From Melioribacter roseus P3M-2 (GTDB lineage: Bacteria > Bacteroidota > Ignavibacteria > Ignavibacteriales > Melioribacteraceae), in the NCBI RefSeq assembly GCF_000279145.1, contig NC_018178.1:682001-746000 (forward strand): 64,000 bases of DNA. The letters are read 5' to 3'. The notes below the pieces were generated by a model, which ran no database searches, had not been told where the DNA came from, and saw only the letters and a program-made list of their open reading frames with translations. Shown in pieces: positions 35,734 through 45,164 of this stretch (within the stretch, counting starts at the first letter, position 1; each line of letters starts with the position of its first letter). A program made the translations under genes and the position numbers.

Positions 35734-36888
35734 TTAATATTCTTCCACGCAGACGATTTTGTCTTCCGAACGGAATTTTTCTATTAACAAAGGAATGATT
35801 TTATCGCGATCAAGAATCCCTTTTTGTTTGAACACAATATCGCCTTCAGCCGGACTTTTGGCTCTGCCCCAGAATAAATTTATTTTATCCGCAATGCTCA
35901 AATAGGCGTACAGTTGAGTCACGGGGTTGTTGATATTCAGTTTACCGATATCTTCGCCCCAGATATTATAAAGTTGATTGAGAGTAACCGCTCCTTCGGT
36001 TACCAATCCGATACCGTCCAGATAATATCCCGGAGGAGTAATGTCGTTTTCGTCGTTGTCGTCGAGATAAAGTTCTTTGCCGAGAACGCGTGCGGCTATT
36101 TTGGCTGTTGTAGCTCCGCAAATAATTTTAAGTCCTTTTTTGTTTACGAATTTTTTGACGACTTTTTCATCGGAGGATTTATCGGCCGGGGCGCCCGTTA
36201 ACATGTTTACAATTTTAGACCGGCGGCATTTAATCAAAGCAGCGGTTAAATCGTCTTTCGGTTCGTAATTCCACAGGCGATACGATTCTTTCAATATTAG
36301 CCCGGGTAGTTCTTCGATTTTCACTCCGTTACACAGAAGTTCATTAACGTACCTGGCAATTTTATCAATATGCCAACCTTCGGGATTTTCCCTGCCGATT
36401 CCCGACATGGTAATTCCGTCGCTAAAAATCAGTAAGCCCTCGTCTTTTTTCAAAGAAAAACTGATTTCATTTACAATCGTGTCGTAAAAAGAATGAGTAA
36501 TCCCGTTTAACACTGTCGCTTTTCCGCCGGAGATTATTATGACGGGCGGCATGTCGTATAAAAGAGCGACTCCCAGTCCGTCAGTCAATATTCTTACCGC
36601 CGATAAAAATGCAACGGGATTATTGCCTTTTTTTGCTTTTTCGATTGTATGAATCAAACTCGAGAAAGATTTTCTGAGAGAATATCCCGAACGGATTAGT
36701 TCCATAAAATGCGAAAGATAGAATTGCGCAGACAAATGGGCTTTAAGTCCCGAACCGAGTCCGTCTGCCAATATAAAAACAGAGCCGATATTGTTGCGCA
36801 TCTTTTCCGTAACGTCTCCGCATAAACGGTTATTCCCTTTGGGCGACGATTCAACTATTATTTCGCAGAATAATTCTCCCATATCCAC
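35734..36888 (-). CDS. SpoIIE-family phosphatase linked to the sensory hydrogenase
   Basis: 384 aa. The first ~225 residues are a PP2C/SpoIIE domain with metal-site motifs ILADGLGSGLKAHL, FSDGITMSGIG and PKDDLTAALI. The last ~150 residues form an extra domain starting IICGATTAKIAARVLG that I do not recognise. It overlaps the sensory hydrogenase gene by 31 bp. SpoIIE-like phosphatases are known neighbours of group C sensory [FeFe]-hydrogenases, so this is the likely output of H2 sensing; the phosphoprotein substrate is unknown. Confidence 0.87.
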   Translation of the reverse strand: MDMGELFCEIIVESSPKGNNRLCGDVTEKMRNNIGSVFILADGLGSGLKAHLSAQFYLSHFMELIRSGYSLRKSFSSLIHTIEKAKKGNNPVAFLSAVRILTDGLGVALLYDMPPVIIISGGKATVLNGITHSFYDTIVNEISFSLKKDEGLLIFSDGITMSGIGRENPEGWHIDKIARYVNELLCNGVKIEELPGLILKESYRLWNYEPKDDLTAALIKCRRSKIVNMLTGAPADKSSDEKVVKKFVNKKGLKIICGATTAKIAARVLGKELYLDDNDENDITPPGYYLDGIGLVTEGAVTLNQLYNIWGEDIGKLNINNPVTQLYAYLSIADKINLFWGRAKSPAEGDIVFKQKGILDRDKIIPLLIEKFRSEDKIVCVEEY

Positions 36889-38612
36889 TCGTTTCCTTTT
36901 GCGGGATTTTGTTTTTTCTCCTCGCGCGATAGTTGCAGCAATTGTTCTACAAGCTCTTCCCCTTTTGCCGTGCTTTCGCCTAAAAACCTTGTAAGATTTT
37001 GCGCCATTATCATCTGGTGTTCCAGCAGTTCGCGGGCCTGCTCGACAACTTTGCGCCGCATTGTATTTAATTTTTCTTCATTTAAAATTGTGCTGGTAAT
37101 ATCGACGAATATACCGACGTACTGTTCTTCTTCCGGCAGTTTATAAAGTATCTGATGACAAATCAGGTTGTATTTTTTGTGCTCTTCTGTAAGTTCGATA
37201 ATTGGATTGGCTCCGTCCTTGAGACGCACGAACGGCTCCGGGTCCATTAAATGAGATATTTTTTTGCCCAGCAAAGCGTTGCCGCACACAAAAAACTTTT
37301 TGAACGCTTCGTTCATGTGAAGTACGTTCAGTTCGCTGTCGAGTATTACTATTCCGTTGGGCGATGTTTCGATAATTTTATCCGTTCTTTGTTCAGCCAG
37401 TCTTCTCATGTAAGGAATACACGATTCTAGTTCTATTTTCTTGTTCAATACGGCTTCCGCATTTTCGCGGCATGTGTCAAAACCGCAGGCTCCGCAATTC
37501 AATTCGTCTTCTTCGGTCATTATCCCTTTTTGATTCAGTATCTTTATTATTTCTTCTACGTCGTGTTTTTCAATTGCAACTTTATTGACACGCTTAAACG
37601 ACCTTGTAATTTTTCCCGTAAAAGGACGCCTTTCGTCGCAATTGAGAGCATTTGATTTTTTCTTAAAAGAATCGATTACTTTTCTCTTCCTTTCAAATAT
37701 CGCAGCATCGCCTATTACACCCGGACCGTTAATACATCCCATTCTGCACATCAAAGGTTCGACGAAGCTTTTCTTTTTCGGAATTTCAGTCAAAGAATCC
37801 TTAATTTCTTCCCAGCCGCAGACGTAATGAATTTCTTCGTTCAGATTGTCGGCGTTTGCCAATGCGGTTTTAATCATTCCGCCGGTTAAAGGATAGAGTC
37901 TCGAGTAACCGCCCGACCGCTGGTCGAAGTTGCTTTCCTCGTAATTCTTGAAATCGATCGATTCTTCTTTCAGCCAATCGTATAATTCTTCAAACGTAAG
38001 TACGGCGTCGACAAGACCTTCGGATTCGGGTCGTTCCGCTTCTTCTTTTTTAGCCACGCAGGGACCTATAAAAACAACTTTCCAACTCATTCCGAGTTCG
38101 CTCTTTATTTTAACGGCGCTGGCCGTCATCGGCGAAAGAATCGGAGCCAAAAAATCCGTCAACTGCGGCTGATGTTTTTCGATATAATTTACAAGCGAAG
38201 GGCATGCGGAGGAAAGGAGAGATTTATCATTGCCTCTGTAATATTCGATCGACTCAACGGCCACGTCGGTCGCCGTAACGGAAGTCTCGGCAATAAATTT
38301 AAATCCGAGTTTTCTCAGTACGGAAGCGAGTCTGTTGCATTCCCATTCTTCAAAAAATGCCGGATACGACGGCGCTATCGACACCGCCGTATTAAATTGA
38401 GAAACAAGACGTTTAACTTTTTCTATATCGTTTCTGTATTGTTTTGCATTCTGCGGACATTCTTTCAAGCAATTTCCGCACACTATGCATAACGACTCGT
38501 CGACCGACGCCTGACCGTTCATAACGCTGATGGCATTGACGGGACAATTGCGCAAACATCTGTAACAGTCCCGGCATCTGGCTTCGATTGTGTAAATAAT
38601 TCTTCCGGACAT
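36858..38612 (-). CDS. hydS: Sensory [FeFe]-hydrogenase (group C) with PAS domain
   Basis: 584 aa. N-terminal 2[4Fe-4S] ferredoxin (CRDCYRCLRNC, CIVCGNCLKEC, about 13-52); H-cluster domain with L1 SSACPSL (134-140), L2 GPCVAKKE (Cys185) and L3 FVEPLMCRMGCINGPG; another cluster motif CGACGFDTC; a PAS domain (about 405-510); and a C-terminal coiled region. In L1, Ala136 replaces the Cys that relays protons in catalytic enzymes, as in Thermotoga HydS, so it should turn over slowly and sense H2. It is 20 bp after hydA and coupled to the phosphatase. Confidence 0.92.
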   Translation of the reverse strand: MSGRIIYTIEARCRDCYRCLRNCPVNAISVMNGQASVDESLCIVCGNCLKECPQNAKQYRNDIEKVKRLVSQFNTAVSIAPSYPAFFEEWECNRLASVLRKLGFKFIAETSVTATDVAVESIEYYRGNDKSLLSSACPSLVNYIEKHQPQLTDFLAPILSPMTASAVKIKSELGMSWKVVFIGPCVAKKEEAERPESEGLVDAVLTFEELYDWLKEESIDFKNYEESNFDQRSGGYSRLYPLTGGMIKTALANADNLNEEIHYVCGWEEIKDSLTEIPKKKSFVEPLMCRMGCINGPGVIGDAAIFERKRKVIDSFKKKSNALNCDERRPFTGKITRSFKRVNKVAIEKHDVEEIIKILNQKGIMTEEDELNCGACGFDTCRENAEAVLNKKIELESCIPYMRRLAEQRTDKIIETSPNGIVILDSELNVLHMNEAFKKFFVCGNALLGKKISHLMDPEPFVRLKDGANPIIELTEEHKKYNLICHQILYKLPEEEQYVGIFVDITSTILNEEKLNTMRRKVVEQARELLEHQMIMAQNLTRFLGESTAKGEELVEQLLQLSREEKKQNPAKGNEWIWENYSAK

Positions 38613-38632
38613 AATATAAGCGAATTTCCTTT

Positions 38633-40651
38633 TCAGTAATTTATTTCCTGAGTAAGATTGAGCTTTTCTTTGATTAGTTTGATTATCTCGTCTGAATCTG
38701 TTGTATTCATCGTTTCACCCGCAAGTTTAACATTCGGACCTTCGTTGCATTTTTCCATACAGAAAGTCGCTTTGACAGCCACTGCATTCGACAATCCTTT
38801 TTTCTCGATATAATTCAGAACTTCCGAGATTATTTTTTGAGAGCCTTTAACGTAACAGTTCGTTCCTACGCACACCTCAACGGTAAGTTTTTTAGAATCG
38901 TTATCCGCAAGTTTAATCAAATTCTCGGGAGTAATGCGCCGCCTGTTGTAATATTTAGTATGGAGTAAACTATGAGCCTTTCGACTGTTGGGTTCTCCCA
39001 ATAAACTTGAATACAGTTCCGAGACGTACGGATTGTCCTGTGATTTATGCAACTGCAGAGTTTTGTCGGATTCATAGAGAGCTGAAGCTCTTTTGCATTT
39101 GTTATCGGATTCTGTAGTATAAGGTTGACCGGCTCCGGCAATACATCCGCCGGGGCAAGCCATCACTTCAATAATGTCGTATTCCGCTTCTTTATTTTTT
39201 AATTTCTTAATCAGTTCTGAGGCGTTTTTCAAGCCGCTTACAATTGCCATTCTTATTTTTGTTCCGTTCAATTCCAGTTCAGCCGTACGCAAAGCGTCGC
39301 TGCCTCTCAACTGCTTAAATTCAAAGTCGAAAAGTTTTTGACCTGTCAGTTTTTCGTACGCATAGCGGGCGACTGCTTCGCTGACTCCTCCGCTGTTGCC
39401 GAATATTACGCCGGCTCCGGATTTAAAACCCATCGGCATGTCGAGGGGCTCGGGAGTAAGATTTTCAAATTTAATTCCGGCTTCTTTAATCATAGCCGCC
39501 AGTTCAACCGTAGTCAAAACATAATCGACTTCTTTGATTCCCCCGTGATTGAATTCGGGTCGTTTTGCTTCGGCTTTTTTGGCGGTGCACGGCATAATCG
39601 AAACCACCGCAAGATTTTCCTTCTTTATGTTTAACAACTCCGGCAAAATTTCCTTTGCTACCGAACCGAACATCTGCTGAGGAGATTTACACGAAGAAAG
39701 ATTAGTTATCAATTCCGGGTGATAATATTCGACGAACTTTACCCAGCCCGGGCAGCACGAAGTAAAGAGCGGAAGTTTATAATCTTCCTGTTTGCGCTGA
39801 ATAAATTCGTTAGCTTCTTCTATTACAGTCAGATCGGCTGCAAATGAAGTATCGAACACTTTGTCGAAACCGATCATTTTAAGCGCGTTTACAATCTGTC
39901 CAGTTAAAAGCGCACCCGGCTTGAATCCGAATAATTCTCCTATTGCAACTCTAACTGCAGGGGCAATTTGCGCAACAACTACTTTATCGGGATTTTCAAT
40001 TTCCTTCCATACTTTGTCGACTTCATACTTCGGCGTAATTGAAGCCGTCGGACAAACGCGCGCGCATTGACCGCAATCAACGCAATCTACATTTGCCAGT
40101 TCTTTTCCGAATGCCGGCATTACGGCGGCTTTCTCGCCTCGTTTGACGAAATCAATTACTCCAATGCCCTGTATTTCGCCGCACGCTCTGACGCAATCGC
40201 CGCACAAAATACACTTATTAGGATCTCTTATCAGAGCGTCTGACGATTTGTCGAGATCGAACCGAATTTCTCTTTCTTTGAACCGGATTTCATTCACTCC
40301 GAGGTCGTTCGACAATTTTTGAAGTTTACACGTATCGCTTTTTACGCAGGAAGTGCAATTACGATCGTGATTTGCGAGGATCAGCTCCAACGCAATTTTT
40401 CTGATTTTACGAACTTCGCTCGTATGAGTTTTAACTTTCATCCCCGGCTGAGGTTTGGTCGTGCACGAAGTTACGATTCCTCTTCCATCGATATCCACTA
40501 CGCACATTCTGCAAGCGCCGTAGATGCTCAGTTCCGAATGATAACAAAACGTTGGAATCTCTATATTTGTTTTTCTGATGACTTCGAGTAAATTCCGTTC
40601 GTTACCAAATTCCACTTTTTCGCCGTTTACATACAAAAAGTTATTTTCCAT
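38633..40651 (-). CDS. hydA: Catalytic subunit of trimeric NAD(H)-linked [FeFe]-hydrogenase
   Basis: 672 aa. Order of domains: plant-type [2Fe-2S] (about 1-75; CYHSELSIYGACRMC), His-ligated cluster (HDRNCTSC), 2[4Fe-4S] (CILCGDCVRAC, CVDCGQCARVC), H-cluster domain with L1 TSCCPGWVKF, L2 MPCTAKKAE and L3 VMACPGGCIAGAGQPY, a small subunit-like helix region, and a C-terminal thioredoxin-like [2Fe-2S] domain (CVGTNCYVKG, ATFCMEKC). This is the M3-type architecture of electron-bifurcating or NAD-linked HydABC enzymes. It makes H2 from reduced ferredoxin and NADH. Maturases hydEFG are not in the window. Confidence 0.95.
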   Translation of the reverse strand: MENNFLYVNGEKVEFGNERNLLEVIRKTNIEIPTFCYHSELSIYGACRMCVVDIDGRGIVTSCTTKPQPGMKVKTHTSEVRKIRKIALELILANHDRNCTSCVKSDTCKLQKLSNDLGVNEIRFKEREIRFDLDKSSDALIRDPNKCILCGDCVRACGEIQGIGVIDFVKRGEKAAVMPAFGKELANVDCVDCGQCARVCPTASITPKYEVDKVWKEIENPDKVVVAQIAPAVRVAIGELFGFKPGALLTGQIVNALKMIGFDKVFDTSFAADLTVIEEANEFIQRKQEDYKLPLFTSCCPGWVKFVEYYHPELITNLSSCKSPQQMFGSVAKEILPELLNIKKENLAVVSIMPCTAKKAEAKRPEFNHGGIKEVDYVLTTVELAAMIKEAGIKFENLTPEPLDMPMGFKSGAGVIFGNSGGVSEAVARYAYEKLTGQKLFDFEFKQLRGSDALRTAELELNGTKIRMAIVSGLKNASELIKKLKNKEAEYDIIEVMACPGGCIAGAGQPYTTESDNKCKRASALYESDKTLQLHKSQDNPYVSELYSSLLGEPNSRKAHSLLHTKYYNRRRITPENLIKLADNDSKKLTVEVCVGTNCYVKGSQKIISEVLNYIEKKGLSNAVAVKATFCMEKCNEGPNVKLAGETMNTTDSDEIIKLIKEKLNLTQEINY

Positions 40652-40652
40652 A

Positions 40653-42557
40653 TTAACCTCCGATAGTGACTGCGTTGAGACGGCAGGCTTCTAAGCATGC
40701 CATACATTTAATGCACAATTCCTCGTTGATTACATGCGGTTCTTTCTTTGAGCCGGTTATTGCGCCCGTGGGACATTTTCTCAAGCAGACCCCGCAGCCT
40801 TTGCACAATTCCGGAATGATAACGGGAGTCAACAGAGCTTTGCACTGTTTAGCAGGACATCTTTTTTGTTCGACGTGAGCATAATATTCGTCTCTGAAAT
40901 AATGCAAGGTCGACAGCACCGGATTAGGCGCGGTTTTTCCGAGTCCGCATAACGAGCCTTTATTAACCGCCCCTGCCAACTCTTCGAGCAATGAGATTGT
41001 TTCATAAGTTGCGCGTCCTTCCATAATATCGTCGAGCAGAGCTAACATTTGTTTTGTTCCTTCGCGGCAAAGAACACATTTGCCGCACGATTCATTCTGA
41101 GTAAACTGCATAAAAAAGCGAGCCATCTGAACCATACAGGTCGATTTATTCATTACTACCAGTCCGCCCGAGCCGACCATGGCGCCCACTTTTCCGAGCG
41201 AATCGAAATCGAGAGGCAAATCGAGATGTTCTTCAACAAGGCAACCGCCCGAAGGTCCTCCGATCTGGACTGCCTTAAAAGCGTCCGGATCTATTTCCCC
41301 GTTGTCGTTCACAACTCCGCCGCCTATTTCGAATATGATTTCACGTAACGTTGTTCCGAAGGGCACTTCGATAAGTCCGGTATTGACGACGTTCCCCGTC
41401 AAAGCGAATGTTTTTGTGCCAGGGGAATTGTCGGTTCCGATAGAAGAAAAATAATCCGGTCCGTTCAAAATGATTTTCGGGACGCTGCTCAAAGTCTCGA
41501 CGTTATTAATCAGCGTGGGTTTGCCGAATAGACCGGATTCGGCGGGAAACGGAGGTTTGGGATTGGGCATTCCTCTGTTGCCTTCGATAGAAGCCATCAA
41601 TGCTGTTTCTTCGCCGCATACGAATGCTCCCGCTCCTTCCATAATTTCGATATCGAAATCGAATCCGCTGTCGAAAATATTCAGCCCGAGCAGACCTAAT
41701 TCCCTTGCCTGTTGAACCGCTATCCTGAGTCGTTTGACCGCAAGGGGATATTCCATTCTTACGTAAACATATCCTTTAGAAGCTCCAATTGCTTTTGCCG
41801 CAATCATCATCCCTTCAATTACCGAATGCGGATTCCCTTCCATTATGCTCCTGTCCATAAAAGCGCCGGGATCGCCTTCGTCTCCGTTGCAGATGACATA
41901 TTTAATGTCCGATACTGATTGTCTCGTAAGCTCCCATTTTTTACCAGTTGGAAATCCGCCGCCGCCTCTACCGCGCAATCCCGATCTTAAAATTTCTTGG
42001 CAAATTTGAGCGTCGGTCATTTCGAGTATCGCTCTTCGAGCCGCTTTGTAGCCGTCTGAGGCAATATATTCGTAAATATCTTCCGGATTGATCCTGCCGC
42101 AATTGCCGAGGACAAATCTTTTCTGGCGTTTATAAAAATTAATATCTTCCGTTCCTTTACACTTTTTTCCGGAAGACAAATCGGTATAGAGCAATTCTTC
42201 TATAACCTCGTTTCCCATCAACGTCCGTTCGACGACATTCTTTACGTCGTCTTTTCCTACTTGTACGTACATAATGCCGTCGGGCTCTATTGTAACAAGA
42301 GGCCCCATCTGGCAGAAGCCCTGGCATCCGCTGCTGCTTACAAGAACGGCATCCGAACTTTCTTTCTTTAGTTCGATTTTTATAAGATGCTCAATACCGC
42401 TTGATTCCAGTTGTTTCAGAAATTCGTTATATACTTCGAGCGAGCCGTTTGCAACGCATCCGGTGCCCGCGCAAATTGTAACGCGCCTTTTAATCAACCT
42501 TCCCGATTCTTTATAAGAAAGGGAGATTTCTTCCAGATCAGCAAACCGTTTCCGCAT
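40653..42557 (-). CDS. hydB: HydB, NuoF-like flavin/NAD subunit of the hydrogenase
   Basis: 634 aa from the ATG at 42557, which has AAGGAGGAG just upstream; the frame is open 9 codons further. N-terminal thioredoxin-like [2Fe-2S] domain (CAGTGCVANGS, SSGCQGFCQMG), NuoF core with the FMN/NADH loops RGRGGGGFPTGKKW and GDEGDPGAFMDRS, the N3-type cluster ESCGKCVLCREG, and an extra C-terminal 2[4Fe-4S] domain (CKGCGVCLRKC, CIKCMACLEAC). It overlaps hydC by 20 bp and ends 1 bp before hydA. Confidence 0.95.
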   Translation of the reverse strand: MRKRFADLEEISLSYKESGRLIKRRVTICAGTGCVANGSLEVYNEFLKQLESSGIEHLIKIELKKESSDAVLVSSSGCQGFCQMGPLVTIEPDGIMYVQVGKDDVKNVVERTLMGNEVIEELLYTDLSSGKKCKGTEDINFYKRQKRFVLGNCGRINPEDIYEYIASDGYKAARRAILEMTDAQICQEILRSGLRGRGGGGFPTGKKWELTRQSVSDIKYVICNGDEGDPGAFMDRSIMEGNPHSVIEGMMIAAKAIGASKGYVYVRMEYPLAVKRLRIAVQQARELGLLGLNIFDSGFDFDIEIMEGAGAFVCGEETALMASIEGNRGMPNPKPPFPAESGLFGKPTLINNVETLSSVPKIILNGPDYFSSIGTDNSPGTKTFALTGNVVNTGLIEVPFGTTLREIIFEIGGGVVNDNGEIDPDAFKAVQIGGPSGGCLVEEHLDLPLDFDSLGKVGAMVGSGGLVVMNKSTCMVQMARFFMQFTQNESCGKCVLCREGTKQMLALLDDIMEGRATYETISLLEELAGAVNKGSLCGLGKTAPNPVLSTLHYFRDEYYAHVEQKRCPAKQCKALLTPVIIPELCKGCGVCLRKCPTGAITGSKKEPHVINEELCIKCMACLEACRLNAVTIGG

Positions 42558-43050
42558 AAGTCTCCTCCTTTTTGATATTTTCAATCAACCGTTCTGTTTT
42601 TTCGGGAGTCATCAAGGAATGGACTTCCTCGTTAACCACAACAACCGGAGCCAAGCCGCAGGCGCCCAGACACGAGACGGTTTCGAGCGTAAAGAGCATA
42701 TCTTCGGTAGTTTTTTGGGATTGTGTTAGTCCCAGTTTCTTTTCGATTGTTTGAATTATCGATTCCGATTTTTTGACGTGGCACGCCGTACCGTCGCACA
42801 CTTTGATAACGTATTTCCCTTTCGGCTCGAGCGTAAAATGCGAATAGAAAGTCGTCACGCCGTAAACTTTCGCGGGCGATATTCCCAGAGAAGAGGCTAT
42901 AAATCGCAGAATTTCTTCGGGCAAATATCTGTATTCGTTTTGAACGGCTTGTAAAATCGGAATAAGTCTGTGAGGGTCGTATTGATTTTCTTCGAGTATT
43001 TTACAGACTTTATTGAATTTTTCCGCGTTAGTGTTGGTCAATTCGAACAT
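42538..43050 (-). CDS. hydC: HydC, NuoE-like [2Fe-2S] subunit of the hydrogenase
   Basis: 170 aa. N-terminal helical bundle and C-terminal thioredoxin fold with cluster ligands CDGTAC and CLGACGLAP. Same family as complex I NuoE, but the operon (rex upstream, hydB and hydA downstream) fixes it as the hydrogenase subunit. Starts 10 bp after the rex stop. Confidence 0.94.
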   Translation of the reverse strand: MFELTNTNAEKFNKVCKILEENQYDPHRLIPILQAVQNEYRYLPEEILRFIASSLGISPAKVYGVTTFYSHFTLEPKGKYVIKVCDGTACHVKKSESIIQTIEKKLGLTQSQKTTEDMLFTLETVSCLGACGLAPVVVVNEEVHSLMTPEKTERLIENIKKEETYAETVC

Positions 43051-43060
43051 GGCACACTCC

Positions 43061-43708
43061 TCATATAATGGATGCTTTCGAGAGTTTGTGAGTCAATACC
43101 GCTAGAGACTGCGATAATTGAGCGTTTTCCACGATTATGTTTGCCGGCACTTTCAGATGCACCGGAGCAAAGTTCCAGATGCCTATTACCCCTCCTTCAA
43201 TCAGCATATCGGCAATTTCCTGAGCTGCTTCTGCGGGAGCGGTAATAATTCCCAGATGAATATGCATTCTCTCAGCCATCTCGGTCAGTTTGCCGACGGG
43301 GAGAATTTTGATTCCGTCGATTCTTTTTCCGATTTTCTTCGGGTCGTTGTCGAATGCCGCTACGATTTCGAGGCCGTATTCCTTAAAACCTTTATAGCCC
43401 AGCAGAGCGCTGCCGAGACTTCCCGCACCGACAAGGAACGCTTCGTTTTTGTTGTTCCAGTTCAATGCATTTAATAGCGACTGTAACAATTCCTTAACTT
43501 CGAACCCGAGTTTGGGCTTTCCGACAATTCCCGTAATACTCAAATCCTTACGCACCTGAATCGGGTCGAGGTCGAGCGCGGAGGCTATAAAACTGCTCGA
43601 CACGTACTCTTCCCCCTTTCCCGTTAAATTTCTAAGGATGTCGATATACCTCGGCAGCCTTTTGAGCGTCGGTTCGGGAATTGTAATTGTTTCTTTTTCC
43701 AATACCAT
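43061..43708 (-). CDS. rex: Redox-sensing transcriptional repressor Rex
   Basis: 215 aa: N-terminal winged helix (about 15-85; LKRLPRYIDIL, SSFIASALDLDPIQVRKDL) and C-terminal Rossmann domain with VGAGSLGSALLGY, binding NADH or NAD+ as a dimer. It typically represses fermentative and hydrogenase genes until NADH accumulates. First gene of the rex-hydCBA-hydS-phosphatase operon; likely controls its own promoter, which carries the repeated boxes at 43717-43765. Confidence 0.95.
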   Translation of the reverse strand: MVLEKETITIPEPTLKRLPRYIDILRNLTGKGEEYVSSSFIASALDLDPIQVRKDLSITGIVGKPKLGFEVKELLQSLLNALNWNNKNEAFLVGAGSLGSALLGYKGFKEYGLEIVAAFDNDPKKIGKRIDGIKILPVGKLTEMAERMHIHLGIITAPAEAAQEIADMLIEGGVIGIWNFAPVHLKVPANIIVENAQLSQSLAVLTHKLSKASII

Positions 43709-43716
43709 AAGACACC

Positions 43717-43766
43717 TATCGATATTTTTTTATCGATACAAATATATCGATATATCTTTATCGAGT
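43717..43766. promoter_or_regulatory. Four TATCGA boxes at 14 bp period upstream of rex
   Basis: TATCGATA occurs at 43717, 43731 and 43745, and TATCGAG at 43759, each exactly 14 bp after the last; the first three are perfect 8 bp palindromes. They begin 9 bp upstream of the rex ATG and lie between rex and the divergent GH1 gene. This looks like a cooperative operator array. It does not resemble the published Rex consensus (TTGTGA-N6-TCACAA), so the binder is unknown. Confidence 0.65.
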
Positions 43767-43894
43767 CAAGCTTCTTAATATTTTTTTAATACTGCCTTAA
43801 TAATCCCTTAATAACCGAATGCTATTTTGTGGCGGATAAAAAGCCGTTCCGAATAAGGCGGCATATTACGACATTAACTCAATACGGAATTCTG

Positions 43895-45163
43895 ATGTTT
43901 TTATGGGGAAGCGCGACATCTTCTTTTCAAATTGAAGGGAATATAAAAAACGACTTTACGGATTACGAACAGAAGCTCGGATATCCGCCGTACGAAGAAG
44001 GTTCCAATCACTGGAAAATGTGGAAAGATGATATCGATATGATAAGACAATTGAATCAGAACGCATACAGATTTTCAATAGAGTGGTCGCGACTCCAGCC
44101 CGAGCCAAACACAGTATCTCTGGAAGCGCTTAACAGATACGACGCAACAGTCGACCGTCTGCTAGAAAAAGGCATCGAACCGATGATAACGCTCCACCAT
44201 TTCGCGCATCCATATTGGTTTCACGACGTTTCTCCATGGCATACAGGCGATTCTGTTAAAAGATTTCTCGATTATTCCGATTTAATTTTCAGCCGCCTGG
44301 CAGACCGGGTAAAATACTGGATAACGTTCAACGAGCCGGTTGTTTGGTCGCTGGCTGCTTATGCCGACGCCAAGTTTCCTCCCGCTTTAAGCGATCTGAA
44401 TTTGACGATGAAAGCGCTCTTTAATATGATGAAGGCGCACGCCGGAGCCTACGAAATTCTGAAATCTTACAATTCCGAAAGTTATGTCGGAATAGCAAAG
44501 CATTTTATTATTTTCAAAGAGGCGCGTGAATGGTTTTATCCCGACAAGAGTACAGCCCGGAGAATCGACAACTTTTTCAACTTTATGCTTCTCGACGCTT
44601 TTATTACCAATCGAATTACTGTCAATTTTCCTCCTCTGCTCAAATTCGACAAGCCGATAAACCTTAACAACAAAATCGATTTCTGGGGCATTAATTATTA
44701 TTACCGGCTCCATACCAAATTCAAACTGAATCTTAAGAATCCCTTCTTACTCTATGCTAAGGATCCCGCTACCGATACGGGCTGGGAAATATATCCGAAA
44801 GGTTTAAAGAAAATAATAAAACTGGTTTCGCGTTACAATAAAGAAATAATTATTACAGAAAACGGGATTGCCACAGGGAACGACCTCGTCAGGAAAAAGT
44901 TTATTAAAAAACACGTAAAAATCGTAAGAAAGCAGCTGGAAAAAGGATATAAAATCAAAGGCTACTTCTACTGGAGTCTGATGGACAATTATGAATGGCT
45001 CCACGGCAAATCAAAAAGATTCGGATTGGTCGAGGTCGATTACGAGAACAATTATAAGCGGACAATCCGACCGAGCGGGCATTATTACGCCGGCTTAATC
45101 GAAAAATTTTTCCACGACCGCAAGCGCGGAAAAATCAACGAAAAAAAATCGACAGGAGCCTGA
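43895..45163 (+). CDS. Glycoside hydrolase family 1 (beta-glycosidase)
   Basis: 422 aa from the ATG encoding MFLWGSATSSFQIEG, where GH1 sequences usually begin; the frame is open from a GTG at 43829, adding 22 basic residues without family resemblance. The acid/base Glu is in TFNEPVVWSL and the nucleophile in IITENGIA. It probably hydrolyses beta-glucosides or beta-galactosides in the cytoplasm. It is followed after 1 bp by a glycosyltransferase, so the pair may act on the same glycan or glycolipid. Confidence 0.88.
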   Translation: MFLWGSATSSFQIEGNIKNDFTDYEQKLGYPPYEEGSNHWKMWKDDIDMIRQLNQNAYRFSIEWSRLQPEPNTVSLEALNRYDATVDRLLEKGIEPMITLHHFAHPYWFHDVSPWHTGDSVKRFLDYSDLIFSRLADRVKYWITFNEPVVWSLAAYADAKFPPALSDLNLTMKALFNMMKAHAGAYEILKSYNSESYVGIAKHFIIFKEAREWFYPDKSTARRIDNFFNFMLLDAFITNRITVNFPPLLKFDKPINLNNKIDFWGINYYYRLHTKFKLNLKNPFLLYAKDPATDTGWEIYPKGLKKIIKLVSRYNKEIIITENGIATGNDLVRKKFIKKHVKIVRKQLEKGYKIKGYFYWSLMDNYEWLHGKSKRFGLVEVDYENNYKRTIRPSGHYYAGLIEKFFHDRKRGKINEKKSTGA

Positions 45164-45164
45164 A

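Noticed and set aside
40653-43050. hydB and hydC as nuoF and nuoE of complex I
   Set aside because: The extra C-terminal ferredoxin domain of HydB, the adjacent [FeFe] hydA and rex, and the lack of other nuo genes identify a hydrogenase.
43717-43766. Short CRISPR-like array upstream of rex
   Set aside because: The 14 bp period with 6 bp spacers is far too short; no cas genes are present.
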